From an uncultured Desulfovibrio sp. (lineage in GTDB: Bacteria; Desulfobacterota; Desulfovibrionia; Desulfovibrionales; Desulfovibrionaceae), in assembly GCA_934546745.1 (NCBI GenBank), contig CAKTDV010000016.1, forward strand, positions 5,708 to 69,707: a DNA stretch of 64,000 nucleotides, written 5' to 3'. Position numbers and translations under genes: made by a program. Positions 43,246 through 55,200 of this stretch are shown piece by piece. Below the pieces are notes generated by a model. The model did not search any database and was not told the origin of the DNA. It saw nothing but the letters and a program-made list of their open reading frames with translations. Position 1 is the stretch's first letter, and each line of letters starts with the position of its first letter.

Positions 43246-43357
43246 AGCGGAAAACCGTGTTTTCCCCGCTACGGGCGGCACCGCTTTTGAACCTGGCGGC
43301 GTTCAAAAGCAACGCATGCTCTCAAACGGCCTCAGGCTGTCAGCGCGGCCGCGCTGA
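43246..43357. other. Cluster of three inverted repeats between the C39-like and STAS genes
   Basis: AGCGGAAAAC pairs with GTTTTCCCCGCT (43246-43270, two-base bulge). GCTTTTGAAC pairs perfectly with GTTCAAAAGC over an 8-nt loop (43283-43310). TCAGCGCGGCCGCGCTGA (43340-43357) is a perfect 18-bp palindrome. They may terminate the upstream unit and/or regulate the NRPS operon that starts 106 bp later. Confidence 0.5.
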
Positions 43358-43462
43358 TCCGGATCCGTGACGCGCCGTTGCCCGTACAGCCATCCTCTTG
43401 CGTTCCTCCGGTATTTGGGCTACCTACCCCGGACAGTCGCAGTTTATAACCAACGGGTAGGC

Positions 43463-43771
43463 ATGATGATAAACATCAGCACACGCCAGGACGGCCAAAC
43501 CCTTATGGTCAGCCTTCAAGGCCGTCTGGATACGGTCACGGCGCCGCGGGTAAGCGAGGCTCTTGAGGAGCCTCTGGCAAACTGCGCATCCTGCACTCTG
43601 GACATGGCGTCCCTTGACTATGTGTCCAGCGCGGGACTGCGCCTCCTGCTGCTTTTGCACAAACGCATGGCGGCGTCGGGCGGGCGGCTTCTGCTGCTCC
43701 ATGTCCAACCCGGCGTACGGGACATTCTGGAGATGACGGGGTTCACCTCCTTCCTCTCCATGGAAGAATAG
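43463..43771 (+). CDS. STAS-domain anti-anti-sigma-factor-like protein
   Basis: The 102-residue protein is a single STAS domain like RsbV, SpoIIAA and BtrV, the switch protein of partner-switching systems. The phosphorylatable Ser lies in LDYVSSAGLR (Ser55 or Ser56), after a typical GRLDTVTAPRV strand-helix. When unphosphorylated, family members bind an RsbW-type kinase and free its other partner. ATG 43463 or 43466 is possible; the frame upstream looks non-coding. It is 21 bp upstream of the phosphatase/kinase gene, its expected antagonist, and heads the NRPS operon. Confidence 0.88.
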   Translation: MMINISTRQDGQTLMVSLQGRLDTVTAPRVSEALEEPLANCASCTLDMASLDYVSSAGLRLLLLLHKRMAASGGRLLLLHVQPGVRDILEMTGFTSFLSMEE

Positions 43772-43792
43772 ACTGTCTTCCCCTTCCCGACC

Positions 43793-46267
43793 ATGCCGCC
43801 CGCCACCATCCGATTCAAGATGCTCTGCGTCATACTGGCTCTCGCGGCACTGCTCAGTCTGGCATTGCTCCTGGCAGGCAAGGGCCTGTATGCCAAGTAC
43901 AAAACCCTGCAAATTTCCCAATGCCGCGCCCTGGTGGTGGAAGAAACCGCCAGGGTGGCCAATACGATCCAGGGGCTCCAGGTCAATGTGCGGGAACTGG
44001 CCCTCATGGGAGAGCTGCTTCTGCAGGGCGGTTCCCACCGGCTGGACAGCCTGGGGCCGCGGGCGGTTCGGCGCAATTTCCAGATCAACAGGGCCGCTGT
44101 GGGCGGCGGCATCTGGTACGCCCCCTATCTGGCGGACAGGAAACGCGAACTCGTCTGCTTTTACGCGTACAGGAAAGATGGATCCGCCATTGTTGATCCC
44201 AGCTTTGCCAGTCAGGACTACCACTATCCCCGTCAGCGCTGGTACCGCGACGCCGCCCAAACGCTGGCGGCCAACGGAGCCGGGGTACGCCGTGAGACGG
44301 TCTGGAGCCGCCCCTATGTGGACGCCGCGGGCACCCACGCGCTCATGAGCACGGTAAGCGCGGGCATGTACGGCGCGGACGGCGTCTTTCTGGGGCTGGC
44401 CACTGTGGACTGGCGCATGGAGGACATCGCCCGGCACATCGCGTCCATCCGGCCCACGCCCAACAGCCTTGCGCTCTTTGCCGATGCCGCGCACGATGTC
44501 ATCCTCAGCCTCCATGATCCGACCCAGCTCCGTGACATCACAGGCGAATCGCCGCGTTCCCTGTCCTGGTTTGAGGAGGACGCGCCGCCAGAGCGCACGC
44601 TGCCGCACAACGGTGTGCGCTATCTTTCCTTTACCCGAAAATTTGACAACGGCATGAGCGTAACGGTCAACGTGCCGGAAGACGAACTCTTCCACGAGAT
44701 CAATCAAAGCCTGCGCCTGGCCCTGCTCACCCTGCTTGTTGCCCTGCTGGCCGCCACGGTACTGACCTGGATCCTGCTCAACCGTTTCATCAGCAAGCCC
44801 GTGGCCCGGCTTTGCGGGGCCGCCGTCCAGGTGGGCGCGGGCAACCTGGATACGGCGTTCCCTGTCTCCTCCCGTGACGAACTTGGCACGCTGGCACAGG
44901 CCTTTGCCGTCATGACCGGCAATCTGAAAAAGCACATTGCGCGCATCGAGGACATTACGGCGGAAAAAGAGCGTATTGCCACAGAGCTGCATATCGCCAG
45001 AGATATTCAGGCCGCCATGCTGCCCTCCATCTTCCCCCCCTTTCCAGAACGGCATGACGGCAACCTGTACGCCCTCATGCATCCCGCCAAGGAAGTGGGC
45101 GGCGATTTCTATGACTTTTTCTTTGTGGATGACAACCGCCTCGCCGTGGTCATGGCCGACGTGTCCGACAAGGGCGTGCCCGCCGCGTTGTTCATGGCCA
45201 TTGCCAAAACACACCTCCGCAACAGCGCCCTGAGCCACACGGATCCCGGCGCGGCCCTGGCCGCCGCCAACGTCCAGCTGTGTGAGAACAACAACACGGG
45301 CATGTTCGTCACCGCTTTCATGGGGGTACTGGATCTGCGCTCAGGCGGCTTCCGCTATGCCAATGCCGGACATACCCCCTTCTACGTCCTGAAACGGGAC
45401 GCCGGTTTCCGGCGCGTGCCCCTCGCGCCCGCCCTGCCCCTGGCCGTCATGGAAGACACGCGTTTCCCGTCCCACAGCCTCACGCTTGAGCGCGGGGCAA
45501 GCCTTTTCCTCTATACTGACGGTGTGACCGAGGCCGCCAATCCGTCCGGGGCCTTCTGGGGCGCAAACGGGCTGGAAGAAGCGCTGGCCGCCTGCGCGCC
45601 CCGCTTGCCTCACGATGTGTCCGGCTTCATCGACGCTCTCATGGGCAGGCTGCGCCATTTCACCCAAGGCGCGCGACAGAGTGACGACATCACCATGCTG
45701 GCCCTGTCCTGGACCCCTGACAGAACGGAGACAGACATCATGCCCGGAAACGCTGGGAACGGACAGACTCCCCCCCTCATCAGATGGGAACGGACCTTTC
45801 CGGCACGCATCTCCTTCCTGCCGGACTTTATGGCTTCGCTGGAAGAGGGACTGGCCGCCGGATCGTTTACGGAACGCCAGCGCGGGCGCTTTGCCGTGGC
45901 TGCGGAGGAAGTCTTTGCCAACATCGCCTCCTACGCCTATGAAGAGGGGGAAAGCGATGGGCAGGTGGACGTCTCTCTGACGCTGACGGCGTCCCCCTCA
46001 ACCCTGCGCCTGCGCCTTACGGACAGCGGCCGGGCCTTCAACCCTCTGGAGAGCCCTGTTCCGGACATCACCCTGCCCGCCGGCGATCGCCCGCCGGGGG
46101 GCTTGGGCATTTTTCTGGCCGGACAGGGGAGCAGTGAGCTGCGCTATGCCCGCCGTGACGGGAAAAATGTGCTGACCCTGATCCTTCGCGCGGATACCGC
46201 GGAAATGACAGATACGCGAGCGGGAATCGCCGCGGGAACAAACGACACTGCCAAGGAGAGCGTATGA
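43793..46267 (+). CDS. Membrane sensor with HAMP, SpoIIE-type PP2C phosphatase and RsbW-like kinase domains
   Basis: The 824-residue protein starts with a membrane helix (about 8-30). It then has an extracytoplasmic Cache-like sensor (about 35-300; VGGGIWYAPYLADRKRELV and QRWYRDA), a second helix (about 304-330), HAMP (to about 385), a coiled signalling helix, a SpoIIE/RsbU-type PP2C phosphatase with the metal site GGDFYDFF at 436-443 and DVSDKGVPAALFMA, and a C-terminal GHKL ATPase of RsbW type (about 685-805: AAEEVFANIASYAYEE N-box, LTDSGRAFNPLE). It can both dephosphorylate and phosphorylate a STAS partner, presumably the one upstream. Its stop overlaps the NRPS start (ATGA). Confidence 0.9.
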   Translation: MPPATIRFKMLCVILALAALLSLALLLAGKGLYAKYKTLQISQCRALVVEETARVANTIQGLQVNVRELALMGELLLQGGSHRLDSLGPRAVRRNFQINRAAVGGGIWYAPYLADRKRELVCFYAYRKDGSAIVDPSFASQDYHYPRQRWYRDAAQTLAANGAGVRRETVWSRPYVDAAGTHALMSTVSAGMYGADGVFLGLATVDWRMEDIARHIASIRPTPNSLALFADAAHDVILSLHDPTQLRDITGESPRSLSWFEEDAPPERTLPHNGVRYLSFTRKFDNGMSVTVNVPEDELFHEINQSLRLALLTLLVALLAATVLTWILLNRFISKPVARLCGAAVQVGAGNLDTAFPVSSRDELGTLAQAFAVMTGNLKKHIARIEDITAEKERIATELHIARDIQAAMLPSIFPPFPERHDGNLYALMHPAKEVGGDFYDFFFVDDNRLAVVMADVSDKGVPAALFMAIAKTHLRNSALSHTDPGAALAAANVQLCENNNTGMFVTAFMGVLDLRSGGFRYANAGHTPFYVLKRDAGFRRVPLAPALPLAVMEDTRFPSHSLTLERGASLFLYTDGVTEAANPSGAFWGANGLEEALAACAPRLPHDVSGFIDALMGRLRHFTQGARQSDDITMLALSWTPDRTETDIMPGNAGNGQTPPLIRWERTFPARISFLPDFMASLEEGLAAGSFTERQRGRFAVAAEEVFANIASYAYEEGESDGQVDVSLTLTASPSTLRLRLTDSGRAFNPLESPVPDITLPAGDRPPGGLGIFLAGQGSSELRYARRDGKNVLTLILRADTAEMTDTRAGIAAGTNDTAKESV

Positions 46268-49200
46268 GCCATTGCGCGGCCATGATTTCACGCACCGCCG
46301 TCCGTCTGCCGGAAAAAACCGCCCTTGTCTGCGGCAGCCGCACCATGAGCTTCGCCCAACTGGAGAACGATTCCAACCGCCTTGCCCTGGGGCTGCGCGA
46401 ACTGGGATCGGAGGCGTCTCCCATTCTGCCTGTGCTGCTGCCGCGCGGCTGTGACGTGGCCGTGGCCCTGCTTGCCATCTGGAAGGCCGGGCTGACGGCC
46501 TGCGTCCTGGATGCGGCCTATCCGCCAAAACGGCAGGCGGCCATCCGTGAGCAGTGCGGCACAGATCTGTTGCTGGACGAGGCGCTGCTCGACCGGCTGC
46601 GCGCCCGGCCCGCGGCGGCGGACACCGCCCCATTGCCGGTTCCCGCGCCGGAAGATCCGGCGCTGGCCGTCTTTACCTCCGGCTCCACAGGGCAACCCAA
46701 GGGGGTGCTCCTGCCACACAGAGCGCTCAGCCTTGCCGTTCAGGGCAATATGACCCTGTTGCGCGAGGATGACACGGTACTTGCCACGGCATCCCAGGCC
46801 TTTATCGCCATCATGCTGGAACTCATAGCGCCGCTGGCTCTGGGGGCCACGGTGCATATTGCCCCTGATCATATACGCAAGGACGTGCGTCTGGTGGCGG
46901 ACTACATCCGCCAGCGGAACATCAGCGTCTCCTCCATTCCGCCACAGATGGCCGCGCCCTTTCTGAGCATGGCCGATGGCAGCCTGCGCTGCCTGCTCAC
47001 GGGATCGGAACGGGTGCGGCGGCTCTGGAGCACGCGCACCGCCATTGTCTGTCTCTATGGAGCCAGCGAAACCTGCGGCCCGGTGGCCTGTTTTCCGATT
47101 GATCGCTCGTATGAGAATACCCCCCTGGGCAAGGCCTATGCGGGCAGCCGCATTTTCCTGCTGGATGCGGACGGACGCCCCGTGCCTCCGGGAGAAGTGG
47201 GCGAAATCTGTGTGCAGGGCCAGATTGCGATCGGCTATCTGCACCTGCCGGAGCTGACGGCGGAACGGTTTGCCCCCGCGCCTGGGATCACGGGAAATGA
47301 AAACCCCCTTTTCCGCACGGGCGATCTGGGGCGTCTGCGTCCTGACGGGCTGTTGGAGTATGTGCAGCGCAAGGACTGGATGCTCAAAGTCCGGGGCTTT
47401 CGCGTGGATCCCGGCGAGATAGAGACGGCCATGCTGCGTGCCGCGCCGCTGGACAGGGCCGTGGTCACGGGCTTTGAGGACGCCTCAGGCCAGACCCGCC
47501 TTTATGCCTGCTACACAGCCGCCGCCCCGGTAGATGCGGAGAGCCTGCGGGCCTCGCTGGCCCAGACTCTGCCCGACTACATGCTGCCTGCCTTCATGGA
47601 ACAGGTGGAGGCTCTGCCTCTCAACGCCAACGGGAAGATTGACCGCAACCGCCTTGCTCCGCCGGATGTGGCGCGTCTGCGCGCGGCTTTTGCCGCGCCA
47701 GAAACGGATCTGGAAAAGGCTCTCTGCCATGCCTTTGCCAAGGTTCTGGGGCTGGAACGCGTCGGTCTGGATGATGACTTCCTGCATCTGGGCGGAGACT
47801 CCGTCAGCGCCATGCGTCTGCAGGCCCTGCTGCCGCACACGGGGCTGTGCGCCGCCATGCTCCTGCGTGAACGCACACCGCGCGCCCTGGCCCGCTGTCT
47901 GGAGAACGGCGGACAGCTTCCCGCGCCGCTGCGGCTGGCCGATGCCAGAAAGGAGTGGCCCCTGACCTTCACCGAACGCCAGATGGCCGCCGAACAGGCG
48001 CTGTCCCCGGACTCCGTCGCCTATAATGTCAATTTGGCCGTACGGGTGGACGGTCCGCTGGATGCCGTCCGCCTTGAGCGCGCCCTGACGGTCATGGCGC
48101 GCCGCCACCGTGTCCTGCGTTCTTTCTACCCCCTGCGCTCCGACGGCCATGTCCGCTGTCTGACACCGGACATACCGGAAATGACTGTGCCGCTGGAGCG
48201 GGAATCTTGCGCTGAGGCGGATGTGCCCCGGCGCGTGGCGGAACGCAACACGCCTTTTGATCTGGCCCGCCCGCCGCTCTTCCGCGCCACGCTCTTCAGT
48301 GTGGGGCCGGAAAGCCACATTCTGCACCTCACCTTTCACCACATCATCGTGGACGGCTTAAGCGTCCGCCCGCTGCTGGAAACCCTGTGGGATGCCTATG
48401 CCCGCGATCTTCCGCCACAAGAGGCAAAGGCCATCCGGCCGGATTATCTGGATTTTGCCGTGCGCCAGACGCGGGAACCCGTGCCGGACACGGCGTTCTT
48501 CAGCCATATGTTCGCCGGTGGCCTGCCGGAAAACGACATGCCCACCCGCCCCATGAGGCCGGAGACGCTGCCCCTCCCTGATGCCACGGGCACGCGCACC
48601 CTGCCCTTTGCGCAGGTGGAGCGGGCGGCCCGTCGCCTTGGCGTCACGCCCTACGCCATCCTGACGGCGGCGTTGGGAATCACACTGGCCAAATATTGCG
48701 GCAGTGAGGATGTGACGCTGGGCATTGCCATGAACTGCCGTCCTTTGGTGGAAACGGCCAACATGGCCGGGATGTTCGTCAATAGCCTGCCCGTGCGTCT
48801 GCGTCCCGTGGGCGACCTCTCTCTGCATGAGTATGTCCGGCGGACGGGCGCGCTGCTGGAAGACGTGCGCGCCCACAGCGCCTGCCCCTTCTCCACGCTC
48901 GTTCCCCTGCTGTCGCCGGAACGCAGCGCCGCCCGCGCGCCCCTGTTTGACGTGCTGCTCAACTATCTGGAAGAACCTGAACTCCCGGATATGACGGCGG
49001 CGGGCCTCCGCCTTGCCGCCTTCCCTCTCCCCACCCAGGCTCTGCCCATGGATCTCACCCTGGAACTGCGCCGCCGCCAGGGCTGTCTGCACATGGATCT
49101 GCTCTATGCAACATCCCTGTATCAGCCTGAAATCATTGAGGGCATTCTGGAGCATTATGGCACGGTGCTTGAACGCATCCGCGCCGGAGAAGACATGCCC

Positions 49201-52200
49201 CTCGTTGAGGCGGCGGAACTGGGCGAGGCCCAGCGCCGCCAGCTTCTGGAGGATTTTTCCGGGGGGGACACCGATTCCGCCTCCGGCCAGACCGTGGTGG
49301 ACGCCTTCCGCGCCCAGGCCCGCCTGTACCCGGAACGACGCGCCGCCGCCTTGGGCGATACGTCCATAAGCTATGGGGAGCTGGATGCCCTCACCGATCG
49401 TCTGGCCCGCCTGCTGGCCGCCAGAGGCCTTGGCCGTGGCGGCGTGGTGGGCATACTGGTCAAACGCGGCCTGATGATGCCCGTGGGGGCTCTGGGGGCG
49501 CTCAAGTGCGGCGCGGCCTACCTGCCCCTTGACCCCACCTATCCTCCGGAACGGCTGGAATACATGCTGGCCGACTCCGGCGCGGCCCTGCTCATAGCCG
49601 GGGAAGGGCTGGAAGAAAACGTCCCCGGCTTCAGCGGGCAGGTGCTGGGAACGGAGGACATCCTGACGCCGCGCGACGCCCCGCCAGCCGGAACGGCGCT
49701 GCCGCCCGCGCCGCGACCGGAAGATTTGCTGACCCTCATCTACACATCCGGCACCACGGGCAAGCCCAAGGGCGTCATGCTTTCCCACGCCAATCTGGAC
49801 AGTTTCTGCCGCTGGTATGCGCGGCACTATGCGCTTGGCCCTTCCGACGTCGTGGCCGCCTATGCCAGCTTCGGCTTTGACGCCTGTCTGATGGATATGT
49901 TTCCGGCCCTGACACGCGGGGCCTGCGTACAGATTGTTCCTGAGGAACTGCGCCTTGACCTGCCCGGCCTCAATGCCTGTTTTGAGAAATATGGCGTCAC
50001 GCTGGCCTTCATGACCACGCAGCTGGGCCGCCAGTTCGCCGAAAGCATGTCCTGCAAAAGCCTGCGCGTCCTGACGGTGGGCGGCGAGAGTCTGGTGCCT
50101 CTGGATCCGCCTCGGGGCTATGCCTTCGACCATGCTTACGGCCCCACGGAGTGCACCGTCTTCACCAGCGTCTTCCGCATGGAGCGGCGTTATGACCGTG
50201 TGCCTCTGGGCAGGCCGCTGGACAATACGCGCCTCTACATACTGGACGGGCGCGGACGGCTGGCCCCTGTGGGCACGGCGGGGGAACTCTGCGTGGCGGG
50301 CCGGCAGGTGGCTCCGGGCTATCTCAACCGCCCGGATCTCACGGTGGAGAAATTCACTCCCAATCCCTTCAGCCGCCTGCCCGGCTATGAACGTCTCTAC
50401 CACACTGGCGACATGATACGCTGGTTGCCTGACGGTACGCTGGATTTTGTGGGGCGGCGGGATTTTCAGGTCAAGATACGCGGCTTCCGCGTGGAACTGA
50501 CGGAAATAGAGGGACGCCTGCGCCAGTACGCGGATGTGGCCGACGCGGCGGTCGTGGCGCTGGACGCGCCCGGCGGCGGCAAATGCGCCGTTGCCTATGT
50601 GGTCATGCGCGATGGCAAAAACCTTGATGAGGAGAAGCTGAACGCCTTTATTGGGGAACAGCTGCCGCCCTATATGGTTCCGGCGGCCATACTGGCCGTT
50701 GAGGCCGTTCCTCTCACTCCCAACGGCAAGGTGGATCGCAAAAAGCTGCCGTCGCCGGACTTTGCCGCGACGGTGCCGGATCGGACAGCCAATGCCGCCG
50801 TACAGACGGAAAGCCTGCTCACAGCCACGGTGCGGGAGGCGCTGGCACAGGTCCTTGGGCACGGACAGTTCCACCGCACATCCAATTTGCTGCGCGCCGG
50901 GCTTACCTCCCTTTCCGCCATCAGGCTGGCCGCGCTGCTGGACGGCCGTCTGGGAGCGGCCCCCGCCGTGCGGGACATTCTGGCCGACCCCAGCCCGCTG
51001 GGGGTGGAAAACGCGCTCACCCGCGCCCTGCTCCAGCGGGGGGAAGAAGCGCGGGCGCCTCTTGCCGGAGCCGGACACGCCGCCGGGGCGGGGGAGGAAG
51101 ACGCGAACGCCCCCTGGCCCCTGGCCCACAACCAGTTGGGCGTCTATTTTGACTGCGTAAAACGCCCGGACACCCTGGCCTACAACGTTCCCCTGCGGCT
51201 GGACATGCCGGCGGGCGTGGATGCCGCGCGCCTTGCCGGGGCTGTCTCGGCCGTGGTCACGGCCCATGCCGCCCTGCATGTGCGGCTGGAAGTCCGGGAT
51301 GGGCGCGTCCTCGCCGTGCCTTTGCCCATACAGGCGGATGTCCCCTGCCTGCCTATGGACGAGGCCGCGCTCGCAACCCGCGCCGCCGCCTTTGCGCGCC
51401 CCTTCGACCTCTTTGCCGGGCCTCTCTGGCGGGCGGAGGTCATTGCCACGCCCGGCGGCGTCAGCCTCCTCTGGGACGCGCACCATCTGGTCTTTGACGG
51501 CGCTTCGCTGGACATTCTGCTGCGCTCTCTTGACGCGGCCTACAGGGAAGGGCGGCTGCCTCCCTCCCTGCGGGAAAAACGTGCCGTGCGGGACTGGGCG
51601 CGGGACGAGGCGGCGCGTGAGGACGGCCCGCAGTGGCGGGAGGACAAAGCCTGGCTTGACAGGATGTTCCAGGACTTTGAGGGCGCCAGCCAGATACCTT
51701 CCGATATGCCGCCGGTGGAGAACGCGGGCGCGCTGGCTGAGGTGGCGCGGGCCCTGGACGGCCCGGCCATGGAAACCTTCCGCCGGACGCACGGCCTCAC
51801 TCCGGCGGCGCTCTGTCTGGCTGCCGTCAGCTACGCCGTATGCCGCTGGACACAGGGACAGGAGAGCTGGCTCTCGGCCATCAGCAGCGGCAGGGACGAC
51901 GTGCGCCTGAGCCATACCGTAGGCATGTTCGTGCGCACCGTGCCCCTGCGCGTGGCGCTGGGCGAGGGCCTGAGCCGGCTTGACTACGTCCGCGCGGCCC
52001 ATGCCGCCCTGGGCGGGGCCGTCAGACATGAGGGCTATCCCTATACGCGCGTCTGCGAGGAGTACGGCTTTACGCCCCATATCATGTACGCCTGCGAGCT
52101 GGGCGTCACTGGCGAACTCCGGCTGGACGGGCAGCCCGTCACTCTCAGGCCCCTGACCATGCCGGAACCCAAGTTCCCTCTCTCCGTCCATGTGGAGGAA

Positions 52201-55200
52201 CGCGGGGGCGGTCCCGTTTTTGCCGTACAGTATGACAGCGCCCGCTATTCGGCGTGGCTCATGGAACGCTTTGCCGATACCCTTGTCACGGCGCTTTCAG
52301 GCATCCTGGCCGGGCCGCTGGAACCCCTGCGCGGCCTTTCCCTCATATCCCCGGAGCAGGCGGCCCTGCTGGACCGTTTCAACCAGACCGCCGCCCCCCT
52401 GCCCGAAGCCGTGCTGCACCGCATCTTTGAGGCCGTGGCCGCCCGCCGTCCCGGCCATACGGCCCTTGTGGCCTCCGAAGGCGGCTATACGTATGCCCGG
52501 CTCAATGCCGAGGCCAACCGTCTGGCCCACGGTCTGCTGGCTCTGGGCGTACAGCCGGAAGACAGGGTGGTCTTTGTGCTGCCCCGCACGGGACGCATTG
52601 TCATTGCCATGCTGGGCATCCTCAAGGCGGGCTGCGCCTATATTCCCCTGGATCCGCACTATCCGGCGGAACGCATCGCCCATGTGCTGGAAGACAGCGG
52701 TGCGCGTTTTATCCTCATGGACAGCGGCGCGGATGTCACCGCGCGCCTTGCGGGTATGCCCGGCCTTCTGGATATGGACGCGGTACGCGCGGGGCGGGAG
52801 GAGCACAATCCTGATGTGCCCGTAAGCCCTGAGCACCTGGCCTACCTCATCTACACCTCCGGTTCCACCGGCAGGCCCAAGGGCGTCATGCTGCGCCATG
52901 CGGGCATCGCCAACTATGTGACGGCCCACGAACGCAACCGGCACGTGGCCGCTCTGGCGGCCGACGCGCACGCCATGCTCTCGGTGACCACCGTGGCCTT
53001 TGACATGTTCCTGAAAGAGAGTATGACCGCTCTGTGCAACGGTCTGACCCTGGTGCTGGCCGATGACGGGGAGGCCCGCGATCCTGTGCGCCTTGCCGGA
53101 CTCTTTGCCCGCACAGGGGCCGACGCCTTCAACGCTACCCCTTCGCGCCTGCTGGAGTACGCGGCCCATCCGCCCCTGCTCAAGGCGCTTCTCAGCTGCC
53201 GGGTGCTCATGGCCGGGGCGGAAAAATATCCCGACGCCCTGTTCAAAACGCTGCGCCGGGGACAGGCCCGCCTGTTCAACACCTACGGCCCCACGGAAAT
53301 CACCGTATCCTGCAACGCCAAGGAGTTGGCCGGCGATGGCAAGGTGACCGTGGGCGCCCCCCTGCTCAATGTCCAGGAATATGTTGTGGACGCGGACAAC
53401 AATGTCCTGCCCTGCGGCATGATTGGCGAGCTGCTTGTGGGCGGTATGGGTGTGGCGCTCGGCTACAACAATCTGCCGGAACAGACGGCCGCGCGTTTTG
53501 TCATGCTTGGGGGCCGGCGCGTCTACCGCACGGGTGACTATGCCCGCTGGACCAGCGACGGGGAAATCGCCATCCTGGGCCGCAATGACAATCAGGTGAA
53601 GCTGCGCGGCCTGCGCATTGAACTGGGCGAGGTGGAAAACGCCCTGGAGGCTCTGCCCGGCGTCGCCGCCTGCGTTGCGGGCATCCGCACGATCAACGGC
53701 ACGGAACACCTCTGCGCCTGGTATATGGGCGGCGAGGCGGACCCACAGCCTTTGCGCAGGCAACTGGCCGCCGTGCTGCCCCAGTATATGACGCCCACGG
53801 CCTGGATGCGCCTGACACGCCTGCCCACCCTGCCCAACGGCAAGATCGACACCCGCGCCCTCCCCGACCCGGAATCTCCTGCAGCGCGGGACTATGTGCC
53901 TCCGGTCTCGGCGCTGGAACGCCAGATCTGTGCCATTTTCGCCACCGTGCTGGAGAGGGATCGCGTGGGCGCCACGGACAGCTTCTTTGATCTGGGCGGC
54001 TCATCCCTGGCGGTGGCCCGTGTGCTCAGTGAGGCCGATCGCCTGCATGTGCGGGACATGGCCTATGCGGATGTTTTTGCCCATCCCACGCCGCGCGCCC
54101 TGGCCGCCTGTCTGGAAGCCCGCCAGCACGGACACGCGGGGTCCGCGCCCGCCGCCCCGGCGGAAAAGCGGTGGAACTATGCGGCCATCCATGACCTGCT
54201 GGCGCGCAACACGCTGGAAGCTTTCCGCGCGGGGCCAAGCCGGCCTCTGGGGCATGTGCTGCTTACCGGGGCCACGGGCTTTCTGGGGGCGCACATGCTG
54301 CACAGTCTTCTGACGCATGGAAAGGACACCGTGTGCTGCCTGCTGCGGCGCGGGCGCTATGACTCGGTGGAAAAACGCCTCAAGCAGATTCTCTACTATT
54401 ATTTTGAGGACACCTTTGACGGGCTCTTCGGCCAGCGCCTCTTTGCGCTGGAAGGCGACATCACGGACGCCGCCACTCTGGCCCGTGTGGCACGTCCGCC
54501 CCATTTCCGGCCAGACACCATCATCAACTGCGCGGCCAACGTGTCGCACTTTGCCGTAGGCAGCGCCATCAGCGATGTGAACCTGGGCGGTGTGCGCCAT
54601 CTGGTGGATCTGGCCCTGCGTCTTGAGGCGCGCCTTGTGCAGATCTCCACCGCCAGCGTGGCCGGTTTTTCCATTGACGGTACGCCGCCGCCGGAAACGC
54701 GCCTCGACGAGCGCCATCTTTTCGTGGGTCAGAGCCTGGAAAATGCCTATGTGCGCAGCAAATTCCTGGCCGAACACGCCATTCTGGAGGCCGTGCCGCG
54801 CGGACTGGACGCCAAAATCATGCGCGTGGGCAATCTCATGGCCCGCAACCGTGACGGCGAATTCCAGATCAATCCGCGCGCCAACAGTTTTATCGGACGC
54901 CTGCGGGCATGGCATGCTGTCGGGGGCTTTCCCTACGCCTCTTTCCTGCACCGTACGGAGCTGGCCCCCATTGACAGCACCGCCCGGGCCGTGCTGCTGC
55001 TGGCTACCGCGCCGCGGGAATGCCGCATCTTCCATCCCTTCAACAACCATAGCCTGTTCATGGGCGACATTGTGGAGGCCATGCGGCAAGAGGGCTTGGA
55101 CATCCCCCTCATGGAGGACGGGGAATTCGCGCGGGCATTGGAGGAAGCCCGCCGCGACGGCCGCAGGGCCGAACGGCTCATAAGCCTTGTGGCCTACGGC

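Noticed and set aside
48358..52191. Minus-strand open frame of 1277 codons inside the NRPS gene
   Set aside because: It is antisense to strongly conserved A, C and T domains. High GC makes the opposite strand stop-poor. The translation has no known domain and is rich in Gly, His, Gln and Arg, the usual shadow composition.
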